From the NCBI GenBank assembly GCA_963706835.1, contig CAVPOB010000012.1, positions 30,726 to 94,725 on the forward strand: 64,000 nucleotides of DNA. Reading direction: 5' to 3'. This DNA comes from CAVXYG01 sp963706835. Lineage in GTDB: Bacteria; Actinomycetota; Actinomycetes; S36-B12; GCA-2699445. The notes beneath the pieces were generated by a model. It ran no database searches. It saw nothing but the letters and a program-made list of their open reading frames with translations, and was not told the DNA's origin. Made by a program: the position numbers and the translations under genes. Position 1 is the stretch's first letter, and each line of letters opens with the position of its first letter. Positions 33,365-43,649 of this stretch are shown piece after piece.

Positions 33365-34357
33365 TGAGCAGGACGTTGCGGGGATACCCGCTGTCGGCGC
33401 AGTTCGGGCCGCGAGTCGTGGCCTTCGGGGGCGGCCACGGCCTGGCGGTCACCCTGCAGGCGCTGCGAAGGGTCACCGATCGCCTGACGGCGGTGGTGGG
33501 GGTCGCCGACGACGGCGGGTCCAGCGGTCGGCTCCGCGAGCAATTCGGGGTGCCGCCGCCGGGCGACCTGCGGATGGCCCTGGCGGCTCTGTGCGGCGAC
33601 GATGCCTGGGGACGCACGTGGAGCAGTGTCGTCCAGCACCGCTTCGGCGGGCGGGGCGACCTGCGCGGCCATTCGCTGGGCAACCTCCTCATCGCCGCGC
33701 TGTGGGAGGAGACCGGCGACGTCGTGGCCGGCTTGGACCTCGTGGCCAGCCTGTTGGAGGCCAAGGGGCGGGTGCTGCCGGTGGCGCTGGCACCGCTGGA
33801 GTTCGTCGCCGACGTCCAGTTGCCCGATGATCCCGGCACCACCGAGATCCGCGGCCAGGTCGCGGTCGCCACCACGTCGGGAACCGTTCGATCGGTCCAC
33901 GTCGAACCGGCCAATCCGCCGCCCTGCACCGGAAGCGCTGCAGGCCATCGCCGAGGCCGATCACCTGGTCCTGGGCCCCGGCTCCTGGTACACCTCCGTC
34001 ATCGCCGCGCTCCTGGTCCCGCCGGTGCGCGATGCGATCGTCGCCAGCTCCTCCCGGCGCACCCTGGTGCTGAACCTGTGCCCTCAGCCGGGGGAGACCA
34101 GCGGCTTCGCTCCCCACACGCATCTGGAGGTCTGGCAGCGCGACTTCCCGGACATCAGGTTGGACACGGTGATCGCGGACAGCGGGGCCGGCTCCGACAG
34201 AGCAGCGCTGCGGGAGGCGGCCGACGCGCTGGGAGCCCGGCTGCTGCTGCGTCCGCTGGCCGATGGCGACCCGACCGATGGCCATCACGACCCCGATCTG
34301 CTGGCGGCCGCGTTCGGCGCCGTCATCGGTCGTGGCAGGATCACCCCATGGCGATGA
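33364..34357 (+). CDS. yvcK: YvcK/CofD-like gluconeogenesis and cell-wall factor (one apparent frameshift)
   Basis: The protein starts MSRTLRGYPLSAQFGPRVV and has the family motifs AFGGGHGLAVTLQALRR, GVADDGGSSGRLR and HRFGGRGDLRGHSLGNLLIAAL. Near 33925 the frame changes. The downstream frame continues with IAEADHLVLGPGSWYTSVIAALLV, LNLCPQPGETSGF and VIADSGAGSDRAALREAADALGA to the stop at 34357. Total length is about 331 codons, normal for the family. These proteins bind UDP-GlcNAc and balance carbon flow to peptidoglycan. A single break at a normal total length suggests a sequencing error or recent mutation. Confidence 0.9.
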
Positions 34358-35331
34358 CTGCCGACGTCAAGGACGAACTGTGCCGGGTAGCTGACCGCGA
34401 CACGTGCTGCCGACGCGCCGAGACCGCCAGTCTGCTGCGACTGGCCGGCGGGCTGCACCTGGTGGCGGGCAGGATCGTGGTCGAGGCAGAACTGGACTCC
34501 GGCGCCGCGGCGCGACGGCTGCGCGCCGACATCGCCGACCTGTACGGCCATACTGCCGAGTTGGCGGTGCTGCAGCCGGGGGGTCTGCGCCGCAGCAGCC
34601 GCTACGTGGTGCGAGTCGCCGCAGGGGGCGAGTCGCTGGCACGGCAGACCGGTTTGGTGGATGCGCGCGGACGCCCCGTCCGGGGCCTGCCGCCGGCGGT
34701 CATCGCGGGCGGCTCTTGCGACGCTGCGGCGTCCTGGCGGGGTGGCTTCCTCGCCCACGGCTCGCTCACCGAGCCTGGCCGTTCCAGCTCCCTGGAGATC
34801 ACCTGCCCGGGGCCGGAGGTGGCGCTGGCGATGGTCGGCACGGCGCGCCGCCTCGGCATCGCCGCCAAATCGCGCGAGGTCCGCGGCGTGGATCGCGTCG
34901 TCATCCGCGACGCGGAGGCGATCGCGGCGATGCTGACGAAGATGGGCGCCCACCAGTCGGTGCTGGAGTGGGAGGACCGGCGGATGCGTCGCGAGGTGCG
35001 GGCCACCGCCAACCGACTGGCCAACTTCGACGATGCGAACCTGCGCCGCTCGGCACGCGCGGCTGTCGCTGCCGGTGCCCGGGTGCAGCGCGCCCTGGAG
35101 ATTCTCGGCGACGATGCCCCGGAGCATCTGGTCGCGGCCGGCCGGCTGCGCATGGAGCACCGCCAGGCCAGCCTGGAGGAACTGGGGGCGCTGGCCGATC
35201 CGCCGCTGACGAAGGACGCCATCGCCGGGCGGATCCGGCGCCTGGTGGCCATGGCCGATCGTCGTGCCGCAGAGTTGGGCGTGCCCGACACCGAGGCCGG
35301 CATCACCGAGGACATGCTCGACGTCGATTGA
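34348..35331 (+). CDS. whiA: Sporulation/cell-division regulator WhiA
   Basis: The 327-residue protein starts MAMTADVKDELCRV. It has an N-terminal degenerate LAGLIDADG homing-endonuclease-like domain (KDELCRVAD, SLLRLAGGLHLV, WRGGFLAHGSLTEPG) and a C-terminal helix-turn-helix (ASLEELGALADPPLTKDAIAGRIRRL). WhiA is a DNA-binding regulator of division genes in actinobacteria. It overlaps the end of yvcK by 10 bp, which implies coupled expression. Confidence 0.95.
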   Translation: MAMTADVKDELCRVADRDTCCRRAETASLLRLAGGLHLVAGRIVVEAELDSGAAARRLRADIADLYGHTAELAVLQPGGLRRSSRYVVRVAAGGESLARQTGLVDARGRPVRGLPPAVIAGGSCDAAASWRGGFLAHGSLTEPGRSSSLEITCPGPEVALAMVGTARRLGIAAKSREVRGVDRVVIRDAEAIAAMLTKMGAHQSVLEWEDRRMRREVRATANRLANFDDANLRRSARAAVAAGARVQRALEILGDDAPEHLVAAGRLRMEHRQASLEELGALADPPLTKDAIAGRIRRLVAMADRRAAELGVPDTEAGITEDMLDVD

Positions 35332-35474
35332 CCACCTCGCCCGGTATTGCTAACAGCGGGTAAACGCCTTCGTCAGGACGGGCAAGGCTGCGCGTTCTCG
35401 GATAGGGTCACCAATGTCCGACGCACGGGCTCGTCGAATGGCCCGGGCAGTAGCACAACAACAGGGAGCGACAC

Positions 35475-36479
<1,005 letters not shown>

Positions 36480-36492
36480 GAGTACGAAGGCG

Positions 36493-37695
36493 ATGCTGAC
36501 CCTGGATGATCTCGACGTCGCTGGCAAGCGGGTCCTGGTACGGGCCGACCTCAACGTTCCGTTGGCCGACGGTCCGGATGGATCGCGCGTCATCACCGAT
36601 GACGGGCGCATCCGGGCCAGCATCCCCACCTTGTCCTCTTTGGTCGGTCGAGGTGCGAAGGTCGTCGTGGCCGCGCACCTCGGCCGGCCGAAGGGCGAGG
36701 CCAAGCCCGAACTGTCGCTGGCGCCGGTCGCCGAGCGGCTTTCGGAGTTGCTCGGCACCCCCGTCGTGCTGACCGATGCCCCGACCGGCGCGGGCACGAC
36801 CGCCGCGGTGGCGGCGATGGACGACGGCGACGTGGTGCTGCTGCAGAATATCCGCTACGACTCCCGCGAGACCAGCAAGGACGAGGCGCAGCGCGCCGAA
36901 CTGGCCGATGAACTCGCGGCACTGGCCGACCTTTACGTCAGCGACGGCTTCGGCGTCGTGCATCGCAAGCAGGCATCGGTCACCGATGTCGCGGAGCGCC
37001 TGCAGAGCGCTGCAGGCACGCTGGTGCTCAAAGAAGTGCAGGTCTTCGAGAAGGTGCTGTCGGACCCCGAGCGGCCGTACGCGGTCGTCCTCGGTGGGGC
37101 CAAGGTCTCCGACAAGCTCGGTGTGATCACGAACCTGCTGAAGAACGTGGACCGGCTGCTCATCGGGGGCGGCATGTGCTACACGTTCCTGGCAGCCAAG
37201 GGCTACAACGTCGGCAACTCCTTGCTGGAGGCCGAGCAGGTCGATACCTGCCGGGACCTCATCGCGACCGCAGCCGAGCGGGGTGTCGATCTCGTGCTCC
37301 CGGTCGATGTCGTGGTCGCGCGCGAATTCAGCAACGATGCCGAGCGCAAGGTGGTGCCTGCCGATGCCATCGAGGACGGCTGGATGGGGCTGGATATCGG
37401 TCCGGCCAGCATCGACCTGTTCACCGGCAAACTCGCCGATGCCAAGACCATCGTGTGGAACGGGCCGGCCGGCGTGTTCGAGATGTCGAACTTCGCTGCC
37501 GGCACGACGGCCATCGCGCAGGCGATGATCGACAACGATGCCGCGATGACCGTGGTCGGGGGCGGCGACTCCGCGGCTGCCGTGCGCATCCTCGGCCTCG
37601 ACGAGGACCGCCTCACCCACATCTCCACCGGCGGCGGCGCCAGCCTCGAGTTCCTCGAAGGCAAGGAACTGCCCGGTATCGCCGTCCTGAAGTGA
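36493..37695 (+). CDS. pgk: Phosphoglycerate kinase
   Basis: The 400-residue enzyme transfers phosphate from 1,3-bisphosphoglycerate to ADP. Visible family segments are KRVLVRADLNVPLADG near residue 13, AAHLGRPKGE near 60, LLQNIRYDSRETS near 115, VLGGAKVSDKLGVI near 200, and the nucleotide-binding WNGPAGVFEMSNFAAGT with VVGGGDSAAAV near 320-360. It lies between gap and tpiA with short gaps, so it is almost certainly in one operon. Confidence 0.98.
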   Translation: MLTLDDLDVAGKRVLVRADLNVPLADGPDGSRVITDDGRIRASIPTLSSLVGRGAKVVVAAHLGRPKGEAKPELSLAPVAERLSELLGTPVVLTDAPTGAGTTAAVAAMDDGDVVLLQNIRYDSRETSKDEAQRAELADELAALADLYVSDGFGVVHRKQASVTDVAERLQSAAGTLVLKEVQVFEKVLSDPERPYAVVLGGAKVSDKLGVITNLLKNVDRLLIGGGMCYTFLAAKGYNVGNSLLEAEQVDTCRDLIATAAERGVDLVLPVDVVVAREFSNDAERKVVPADAIEDGWMGLDIGPASIDLFTGKLADAKTIVWNGPAGVFEMSNFAAGTTAIAQAMIDNDAAMTVVGGGDSAAAVRILGLDEDRLTHISTGGGASLEFLEGKELPGIAVLK

Positions 37696-37732
37696 AGACC
37701 TGACCATACCCACAACTGCAAGGAGAACTGTC

Positions 37733-38512
37733 ATGTCGCGTCGCCCGCTGATGGCCGGCAACTGGAAGATGAACCTGAACCACCACGAGGCGATCGCCCT
37801 GGTGCAGAAGATCGCCCACGGCCTCAGCGAGGATGATCTGACCGCGGTGGAGGTGGCCGTCCTGGTGCCCTTCACCGATATCCGATCGGTGCAGACCACC
37901 GTCGATTCGGACAAGCTCTCCATCGCCTACGGCGCGCAAGACATCTCCATGCACGACAAGGGCGCCTACACCGGTGAGGTGTCCGGGCCGATGCTGGCGA
38001 AGCTGGGCTGCACCTACGCCGTGGTCGGTCACAGCGAGCGGCGCCAGTATCACGACGAGTCCGACGATGTGGTGCTGGCGAAGGTGCAGGCCGCGTTGAA
38101 GCACGGCCTGACGCCGATCATGTGCATCGGCGAGCCGCTGGAGGTCCGCAAGGCGGGGGAGCATATCGCCTACACGCTCAGCCAGATCGACAACGGCTTG
38201 TCCGGCCTCAGCGCCGACGATGTTGCCAAGGTGGTCTTCGCCTATGAGCCCATCTGGGCCATCGGGACCGGCGAGGTGGCCACCCCGGAGGACGCGCAAG
38301 AGGCCTGCTCGGCGATCCGCGAGCGGCTGCGGGAATCGTTCGGCGATGCGGTCGCCGATGGTGCCCGCATCCTGTACGGCGGTTCGGTGAAGGCGAACAA
38401 CGTCGCCGGCATCATGTCCAAGCCGGACGTCGATGGCGGACTGGTGGGCGGCGCCAGCATCGACGCCGACGAGTGGGTCACCATCTGCAAGTTCCCCAAG
38501 CATCCCGCGTAG
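37733..38512 (+). CDS. tpiA: Triosephosphate isomerase
   Basis: The 259-residue TIM barrel has the substrate-binding AGNWKMNLNHHEA near residue 7, catalytic His in VVGHSERRQYHDESDD near 98, and catalytic Glu in FAYEPIWAIGTGEVATP near 170. The phosphate-binding YGGSVKANN and DGGLVGGASIDADEW segments follow. AAGGAG precedes the ATG by about 9 bp. It is the third gene of the gap-pgk-tpiA cluster. Confidence 0.98.
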   Translation: MSRRPLMAGNWKMNLNHHEAIALVQKIAHGLSEDDLTAVEVAVLVPFTDIRSVQTTVDSDKLSIAYGAQDISMHDKGAYTGEVSGPMLAKLGCTYAVVGHSERRQYHDESDDVVLAKVQAALKHGLTPIMCIGEPLEVRKAGEHIAYTLSQIDNGLSGLSADDVAKVVFAYEPIWAIGTGEVATPEDAQEACSAIRERLRESFGDAVADGARILYGGSVKANNVAGIMSKPDVDGGLVGGASIDADEWVTICKFPKHPA

Positions 38513-38590
38513 CCCGGCGGACGCGCCCGGCCCCGCGCGGGGACGCGTCTGCCGTATGCTGGGGATCGTCCAACGGAAGGTGCCTGATCG

Positions 38591-38836
38591 ATGCTGCTCG
38601 CGCTGCAGATTCTGCTCATCATCACCAGCCTGCTGCTCATCGGGCTCGTCCTGCTTCACAAGGGCAAGGGCGGCGGACTGAGCGACATGTTTGGCGGTGG
38701 CATCTCGACCAGCCTGGGCGGCTCTTCGGTGGCCGAGAAGAACCTCGATCGCATCACGATCGTGCTCGCCGTGGTGTGGGCGGCCTGCATCGTGGCGCTC
38801 GGTCTGATCGTCAGCGCCGAGGGCACCGTCGTCTAG
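38591..38836 (+). CDS. secG: Preprotein translocase subunit SecG
   Basis: The 81-residue protein has two membrane helices (residues about 2-24 and 55-75) joined by the conserved HKGKGGGLSDMFGGG loop, the SecG signature. It aids SecYEG-driven export. The gene follows tpiA, its usual actinobacterial neighbour. A GC-rich palindrome at about 38520-38550 between the two could attenuate read-through. Confidence 0.93.
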   Translation: MLLALQILLIITSLLLIGLVLLHKGKGGGLSDMFGGGISTSLGGSSVAEKNLDRITIVLAVVWAACIVALGLIVSAEGTVV

Positions 38837-38967
38837 GTATGCCACGCGGGGCCCGCCTCCGCCGGAAATGCTGCGGCCGCACTTAGGATGATGTCTGCCG
38901 GAGGTCCCCGTGACACGGGGTCGGCGACAATAGTGGCAAGTCGGCAGTTCGGTGGCTGGAGGACAGA

Positions 38968-39309
38968 GTGGTCGGTGGCAGTGCGATCCGGGGGAGCAAG
39001 ATCGGATCCGGCCCCATGGGGGAGTCTGAGCGCGGTGACGCTGCGCCTCGTGTCGAGATCTCGTTCTGGTGCGCCAATGGCCATGAGACGGCGCCGAGTT
39101 TTGCCGTGGACGTCCCGATCCCCGATGCCTGGGACTGCCCCAGGTGCGGCTATCCCGCCGGGCGCGACGAGCACAACCCGCCAGCCCCGCCCAAGAACGA
39201 GCCGTACAAGACGCACCTGGCCTACGTCAAGGAGCGCCGCTCCGATGCGGAGGGGGAGGCGCTGCTCGGCGAGGCGCTCGCCGCACGGCGCAGGGAGCGC
39301 GCCGACTAG
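38968..39309 (+). CDS. rbpA: RNA polymerase-binding protein RbpA
   Basis: The 113-residue actinobacterial transcription factor starts at GTG after GGAGGA. It has the N-terminal tail with basic linker (VGGSAIRGSKIGSGPMGESE) and a core domain with zinc-type Cys pairs (FWCANGHETAP...WDCPRCGYPAG). A sigma-interaction helix region follows (EPYKTHLAYVKERRSDAEGE). RbpA stabilises the open complex with group 1 and some group 2 sigma factors. Its presence is strong evidence for an actinobacterial host. It converges on tkt with a 12-bp gap. Confidence 0.96.
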   Translation: MVGGSAIRGSKIGSGPMGESERGDAAPRVEISFWCANGHETAPSFAVDVPIPDAWDCPRCGYPAGRDEHNPPAPPKNEPYKTHLAYVKERRSDAEGEALLGEALAARRRERAD

Positions 39310-39321
39310 CCCGCTGCACGG

Positions 39322-41427
39322 CTAGCCGATCCGGGCCGCCTCGAGGGGCTGCGCCGAGCGCTGGGCACCGCGCGCAAGGCTTCGGCGGGCCGCGGCCGCC
39401 ACCGCATGCGGCGTCACGCCGAGGTGGTCGTAGAGCACGCTGCCATCGGCGCTCGCGCCGAAGCGGTCGATGCCGACGACCTCGCCCCGGTCGCCGACGT
39501 AGCGCCACCAACCCAGGGTCGCGCCGGCCTCGACCGACACCCTGGCCCGGACATCCGGCGGGAGGACGGCGTCGCGGTAGGCGTCGTCCTGCTCGTCGAA
39601 CCACTCCAGGCAGGGCATCGAGACCACGCGGGTCGGGATGCCGTCGTTCTCCAGCAGGCTGCGGGCGGCCAGTGCGATGCCGACCTCGGAGCCGGTGGCC
39701 AGCAGCAGCACGCTGGGCGCCCCGCCGCTCGCCTCGGCCAGGACGTAGCCGCCCCGGGCAACCCCGGCCGCCGTGTCGACGGCGGCATGGTCGAGCACCT
39801 CGACGGTCTGCCGGGTGAGGGAAAGCCCCGCCGGCCGGCCGCGCCGCAGCACTTCCAGCCAGGCGTACGTGGTCTCGATGGCATCCGCCGGTCGCACGAT
39901 CGCCAGATCCGGCATGGCGCGCAGCGACCAGAGGTGCTCGATCGGCTGGTGCGTCGGCCCATCCTCGCCCAGGCCGATCGAGTCGTGCGTCCATACATAG
40001 ACGACGGGAGTCTGCATCAGGGCCGACAGCCGCACCGCGCCACGCATGTAGTCGCTGAAGGTGAGGAACGTGCCGGCGAACGGCCGGGTGAGTCCGGACA
40101 GCGCGATGCCGTTGAGGATGCCGCCCATGGCGTGCTCGCGCACCCCGAAGTGCAGGACGCGGCCGTACGGGTCGGCGCCATCGACCGGTGCGTCGGTCGG
40201 GAGGAAGGATCCGCCGCCCTTGATGCTGGTGTTGTTGCTGCCGCCGAGGTCGGCCGAACCGCCCCACAGTTCCGGCATCACCGCTGCCAGGGCGTTGATG
40301 GTGGCCCCGGATGCGGAGCGGGTGGCCACGGCATCGCCGGGCTCAAAGGTGGGCAGCAGGTCCGCAAGCCCCTCTGGCAGGCCGCGCTGGCGCAGCCGCT
40401 GCAGGAGCGCGCTGCGCTCCGGATGGGCCTGCTCCCAACTGCGGAGGCGGTCATCCCATGCCGCCCGCCGCTGTCGGCAGCGCTCGGCCACCTGACGCGC
40501 GTGGGCCAGTACCGCGGGTTCCACGGCGAACCGCTCGTCCGGATCGAACCCGAGTGCGCGCTTCACGCCAGCGACTTCCTCCCCGCCGAGCTTGGCGCCG
40601 TGGGAGTCGGCCGTGTTCTGCTTGTTCGGTGCGGGCCATCCGATGATCGACCGCAGGGCGATGAAGACCGGCCGGTCGGTGCGGCCGGTGGTCCGGGTGA
40701 GCACCTCGTCCAGTTGTGCGACATCGACCCGGCCGTCGGCCAGCATCGGCACCACCTCGGTGTGCCAGCCCTGGGCCTGGTAGCGGGCGACGACGTCCTC
40801 GGCGGCGGCCAGCGCCGTGTCGCCCTCGATCGAGATGCGGTTGTCGTCCCAGATGACGGTGAGGTTGGCCAGTCGCTGGGTGCCCGCAATCGCGCTGGCC
40901 TCTGCGCTGATGCCCTCCTGGATGTCCCCGTCGGAGGCCAGCACATAGACGTGGTGGTCGAACAGGCTCTCTCCGGCCGGCGCCTCCGGGTCCAGCAGGC
41001 CCTTTTCGTAGCGGGCGGCCATGGCCATCCCGACGCCCATCGCGAGACCCTGGCCCAGCGGTCCGGTGGTGGTCTCGACACCAGGCGTGTGTCCGTACTC
41101 GGGGTGCCCGGGCGTCATGCTGCCGAGGGTGCGGAAGGAAGCGATGTCGGTCAGTTCCACGCCGTATCCCGACAGGTACAGCTGCAGGTAGAGCGTCAGG
41201 CTGCTGTGGCCGCACGACAGCACGAAGCGATCGCGGCCAATCCAGTCCGGGTCGGCCGGATCATGCCGCAGATGGCGCTGGAAGAGCAGGTATGCAGCCG
41301 GTGCTAGGCTCATCGCGGTGCCGGGGTGGCCGTTGCCGACCTGTTCGACGGCATCGGCCGACAGGACCCGGAGCGTGTCCACTGCACGCTCGTCCAGATC
41401 CGTCCATTCCCATTGCTCGCTGGTCAC
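39322..41427 (-). CDS. tkt: Transketolase
   Basis: The 701-residue thiamine-diphosphate enzyme transfers two-carbon units in the pentose phosphate pathway. The start is GTG 41427 (TSEQWEWTDLDERAV) after AAAGGGCGAG, rather than an upstream ATG in the same frame. It shows GNGHPGTAMSLAPAAYLLF near residue 30, the TPP motif ASDGDIQEGISAEA...VIWDDNRISIEG near 160, and GVREHAMGGILNG with FGASADGSVLYDHLGV near the C-terminus. It is divergent from ctaB across 228 bp, a conserved actinobacterial arrangement in which the tal, zwf and pgl genes often follow. Here rbpA and the glycolytic genes follow instead. Confidence 0.97.
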   Translation of the reverse strand: MTSEQWEWTDLDERAVDTLRVLSADAVEQVGNGHPGTAMSLAPAAYLLFQRHLRHDPADPDWIGRDRFVLSCGHSSLTLYLQLYLSGYGVELTDIASFRTLGSMTPGHPEYGHTPGVETTTGPLGQGLAMGVGMAMAARYEKGLLDPEAPAGESLFDHHVYVLASDGDIQEGISAEASAIAGTQRLANLTVIWDDNRISIEGDTALAAAEDVVARYQAQGWHTEVVPMLADGRVDVAQLDEVLTRTTGRTDRPVFIALRSIIGWPAPNKQNTADSHGAKLGGEEVAGVKRALGFDPDERFAVEPAVLAHARQVAERCRQRRAAWDDRLRSWEQAHPERSALLQRLRQRGLPEGLADLLPTFEPGDAVATRSASGATINALAAVMPELWGGSADLGGSNNTSIKGGGSFLPTDAPVDGADPYGRVLHFGVREHAMGGILNGIALSGLTRPFAGTFLTFSDYMRGAVRLSALMQTPVVYVWTHDSIGLGEDGPTHQPIEHLWSLRAMPDLAIVRPADAIETTYAWLEVLRRGRPAGLSLTRQTVEVLDHAAVDTAAGVARGGYVLAEASGGAPSVLLLATGSEVGIALAARSLLENDGIPTRVVSMPCLEWFDEQDDAYRDAVLPPDVRARVSVEAGATLGWWRYVGDRGEVVGIDRFGASADGSVLYDHLGVTPHAVAAAARRSLARGAQRSAQPLEAARIG

Positions 41428-41655
41428 CTGCTCGCCCTTTCGATGCCGACACCTATGACTGTAGGCCGTGCTCGCGTCCGCGCCGGAATCCGCACCGTCC
41501 GCAGGGCCCCTGATGTGGCTCATGCCGCATCAGGCGGGCCACGGACGTGCTGGAGAGCGCGGCGGGCACCGCTAGACTAGGCGCACAGCCAAGCAGTGTG
41601 CCAGAGCCGCCCGGCTGCCGTTGGTGCGGGTGCTGCTGGGGGAGTGAGGGCCGAC

Positions 41656-42591
41656 GTGACGGTGACCGGGCCACAGCCGAAGAGCGCGACGCGCGCCGCT
41701 GCGCCAGCATCGCGCCGGTGGGCAACGACCGTTCGCGCCTACGTGGCGCTGACGAAGCCCAGAATCATCGAGTTGCTGCTCGTCACCACGCTGCCGACCA
41801 TGATCCTCGCCGCGCAGGGTTGGCCGCCGCTGGGAACCGCCATGGCCACCATGCTGGGCGGCACCATGGCCGCAGCCGGCGCCAACACCTTCAACTCCTA
41901 CATCGACCGCGACATCGACGGCATCATGGTGCGCACCAAGCACCGCCCCCTGGTGACCGGCGCCGTCACGCCCCGGGCGGCGCTGATCTTCGGATGGCTG
42001 CTCAGCATCGGCTCCGTCGCCTTCATGGCCTGGGCCACCAACCCGCTGGCGGCTGCCCTGACGGCGCTGTCCATCGTCTTCTACGTCGTCATCTACACGA
42101 TGCTGCTGAAGCGGCGCACGGCTCAGAACATCGTCTGGGGCGGCGCCGCCGGGTGCATGCCGGTGCTGATCGGCTGGGCTGCCGTCACCGGCGGCGTCGA
42201 CTGGCCGGCGTGGGTGCTCTTCGCGGTGATCTTCCTCTGGACGCCCCCGCACTACTGGCCGTTGTCGCTGCGGTTCTCGGCCGACTATGCCGCCGCCGAG
42301 GTCCCGATGCTGCCGGTCGTCGCCGAGCAGGATCGTGTCGCGCGTCAGATCGTCGGGTACTCCTGGGCGATGGTGCTGGCCTCGCTGGCCCTCATCCCGG
42401 TGGCCGCCATGGGCCCGATCTACATCGGGGCCTCGGTGCTGCTGGGCGTCGGCTTCTTGTGGGAGGCGCACGCCCTGCAGCGCCGGATCGCCAATGGCCG
42501 CGACGCCGCGCCGATGCGGTTGTTCCACGGCTCCATCACGTATCTGTCCCTGCTGTTCCTGGCGGTGGCGATCGATCCGCTGATCTTCTGA
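41656..42591 (+). CDS. ctaB: Protoheme IX farnesyltransferase (heme O synthase)
   Basis: The 311-residue polytopic UbiA-family prenyltransferase has about nine membrane helices. The first Asp-rich motif is NSYIDRDIDGIMVRTKHRP near residue 80, and the second conserved region is VVIYTMLLKRRTAQNIVWGGAAG near 140 with FLWTPPHYWPLSL near 195. It converts heme B to heme O for cytochrome oxidase. Several in-frame GTG codons are possible starts; 41656 has GAGGG about 6 bp upstream and suits family length. It is divergent from tkt. Confidence 0.94.
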   Translation: MTVTGPQPKSATRAAAPASRRWATTVRAYVALTKPRIIELLLVTTLPTMILAAQGWPPLGTAMATMLGGTMAAAGANTFNSYIDRDIDGIMVRTKHRPLVTGAVTPRAALIFGWLLSIGSVAFMAWATNPLAAALTALSIVFYVVIYTMLLKRRTAQNIVWGGAAGCMPVLIGWAAVTGGVDWPAWVLFAVIFLWTPPHYWPLSLRFSADYAAAEVPMLPVVAEQDRVARQIVGYSWAMVLASLALIPVAAMGPIYIGASVLLGVGFLWEAHALQRRIANGRDAAPMRLFHGSITYLSLLFLAVAIDPLIF

Positions 42592-42641
42592 GTCGGAGCC
42601 TCGCGCCACCCTGTGGCCAGTGGGCGACGAGGGGAGCGGCG

Positions 42642-42899
42642 ATGGCGGGCGGCATGTACTCCAAGCGCGGACCGGGGCTGCCGTTGGGCGAACGGGCCGC
42701 AGGCGCTGCTGCGTCGGCGGACGGCGAGGTCGCGGCGACCGCCTGCTGGTTAGACGTGCCGGGACAGGTGCCGGCCTCGATCCTGGCGTGGCGGCGGGAT
42801 CCGCAGTTGGGCTGGCAGGCGCTGGTGGCGGCGTGGGTGCCCGCGCAGCAGGTGCATCCGCGCTCTGCCGAGCCCGACGGCGGTGCGGGGCATCGGTAA
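42642..42899 (+). CDS. Small conserved-looking protein of unknown function
   Basis: The 85-residue frame starts at ATG 42642 after GGGGAG and lies 50 bp downstream of ctaB on the same strand. The middle reads ATACWLDVPGQVPASILAWRRD followed by LGWQALVAAWVPAQQVHP. Its Trp residues and hydrophobic pattern look like a small folded domain rather than random GC-rich translation. No membrane segment or catalytic motif is visible. It may be an artefact, but the ribosome site favours a gene. Confidence 0.5.
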   Translation: MAGGMYSKRGPGLPLGERAAGAAASADGEVAATACWLDVPGQVPASILAWRRDPQLGWQALVAAWVPAQQVHPRSAEPDGGAGHR

Positions 42900-43071
42900 C
42901 GCGATGCTGCAATGCGCGGCGGTGAACTGCGGCGCTGGGAGCGGGTCATGCCGCTCGGCCGGACGAGGCGTGCAGTGAGGTGGGCGGGATGCAGGGGGCC
43001 CGGTTCCTGTCCCCGGTGCCCAGCGGGTCCAACTGCGTGAGCGGCCGCGGGATCTCTGCGCCGGGGGCGAG

Positions 43072-43315
43072 TGCACCCGGTTCGGGGTTTTGCACCCGGT
43101 TCGGGGGTTTGCACCCGCCGTGGGGGCGGAACCGGCCGGTCTCCGGGCAGGTCTGCACCCGGTTCGGGGGTTTGCACCCGCCGTGGTGGCTGTACCGGCC
43201 GGATCGGGGCCCAGAGCCACCGCCGCGGGTGCAAACCCCCATACCGGGTGCACAGTTGCCGCCCCGGAGGCGCTCACAGCCCCCGCCGCGGGTGCAAACC
43301 CCCGAAACGGGTGCA
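43072..43315. repeat. Paired-dyad intergenic element, copy C
   Basis: Direct TGCACCC motifs lie at 43072 (an extra unit), 43091/43110 and 43154/43173. Inverted GGGTGCA motifs lie at 43227/43246 and 43290/43309. Spacings are 19, 63 and 54, exactly as in copies A, D and E. It occupies the 750-bp gap between two convergent genes. The left flank carries CTGTCCCCGGTGCCCAGCGG (43008-43027), shared with copy D. The right flank, with ATCCCCGCGGAGTGGCACCC near 43408, also resembles D. No gene is supported in 42900-43649. Confidence 0.92.
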
Positions 43316-43478
43316 CAGCCGCGCTAGTGGCGCCGGCGCCGCGCGCCGACACCCGCGCCCAAGGGCAGTTCCGTCCCACCCATTGGAGCAGCGAGGGCCC
43401 CGGATCCCCGCGGAGTGGCACCCACCCCCAGCCACCGCCAGACGCAGCACGGCTTGGATTGCGATGAGCCGCCAACGG

Positions 43479-43617
43479 CCCCGGCCCCGGCCACCCCGGC
43501 CCCGGCCACCCCGGCCCCGGCCACCCCGGGCCCCGGCCACCCCGGCCCCGGCCACCCCGGCCCCGGCCACCCCGGCCCCGGCCACCCCGGCCCCGGCCAC
43601 CCCGGCCCCGGCCACCG
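43479..43617 (+). repeat. 15-bp tandem repeat (CCACCCCGGCCCCGG x9)
   Basis: Nine copies of a 15-bp unit begin at 43491, 43506, 43521, 43537, 43552, 43567, 43582, 43597 and 43612, with one 16-bp unit in the middle. Translation would give Pro-Ala-Thr repeats on the plus strand, but the 16-bp unit breaks the frame, so I treat it as non-coding. It lies between element C and the downstream gene's 3' end. Confidence 0.92.
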
Positions 43618-43649
43618 ACGGGCTCGGCGGAGACCTGGATGACGCGGGC

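Noticed and set aside
39310..39321. Terminator between rbpA and tkt
   Set aside because: The gap is only 12 bp and no hairpin was found there.
43479..43617. Pro-Ala-Thr-rich protein encoded by the 15-bp repeat
   Set aside because: One 16-bp unit breaks the frame, there is no start or ribosome site, and the array is between convergent genes beside element C.
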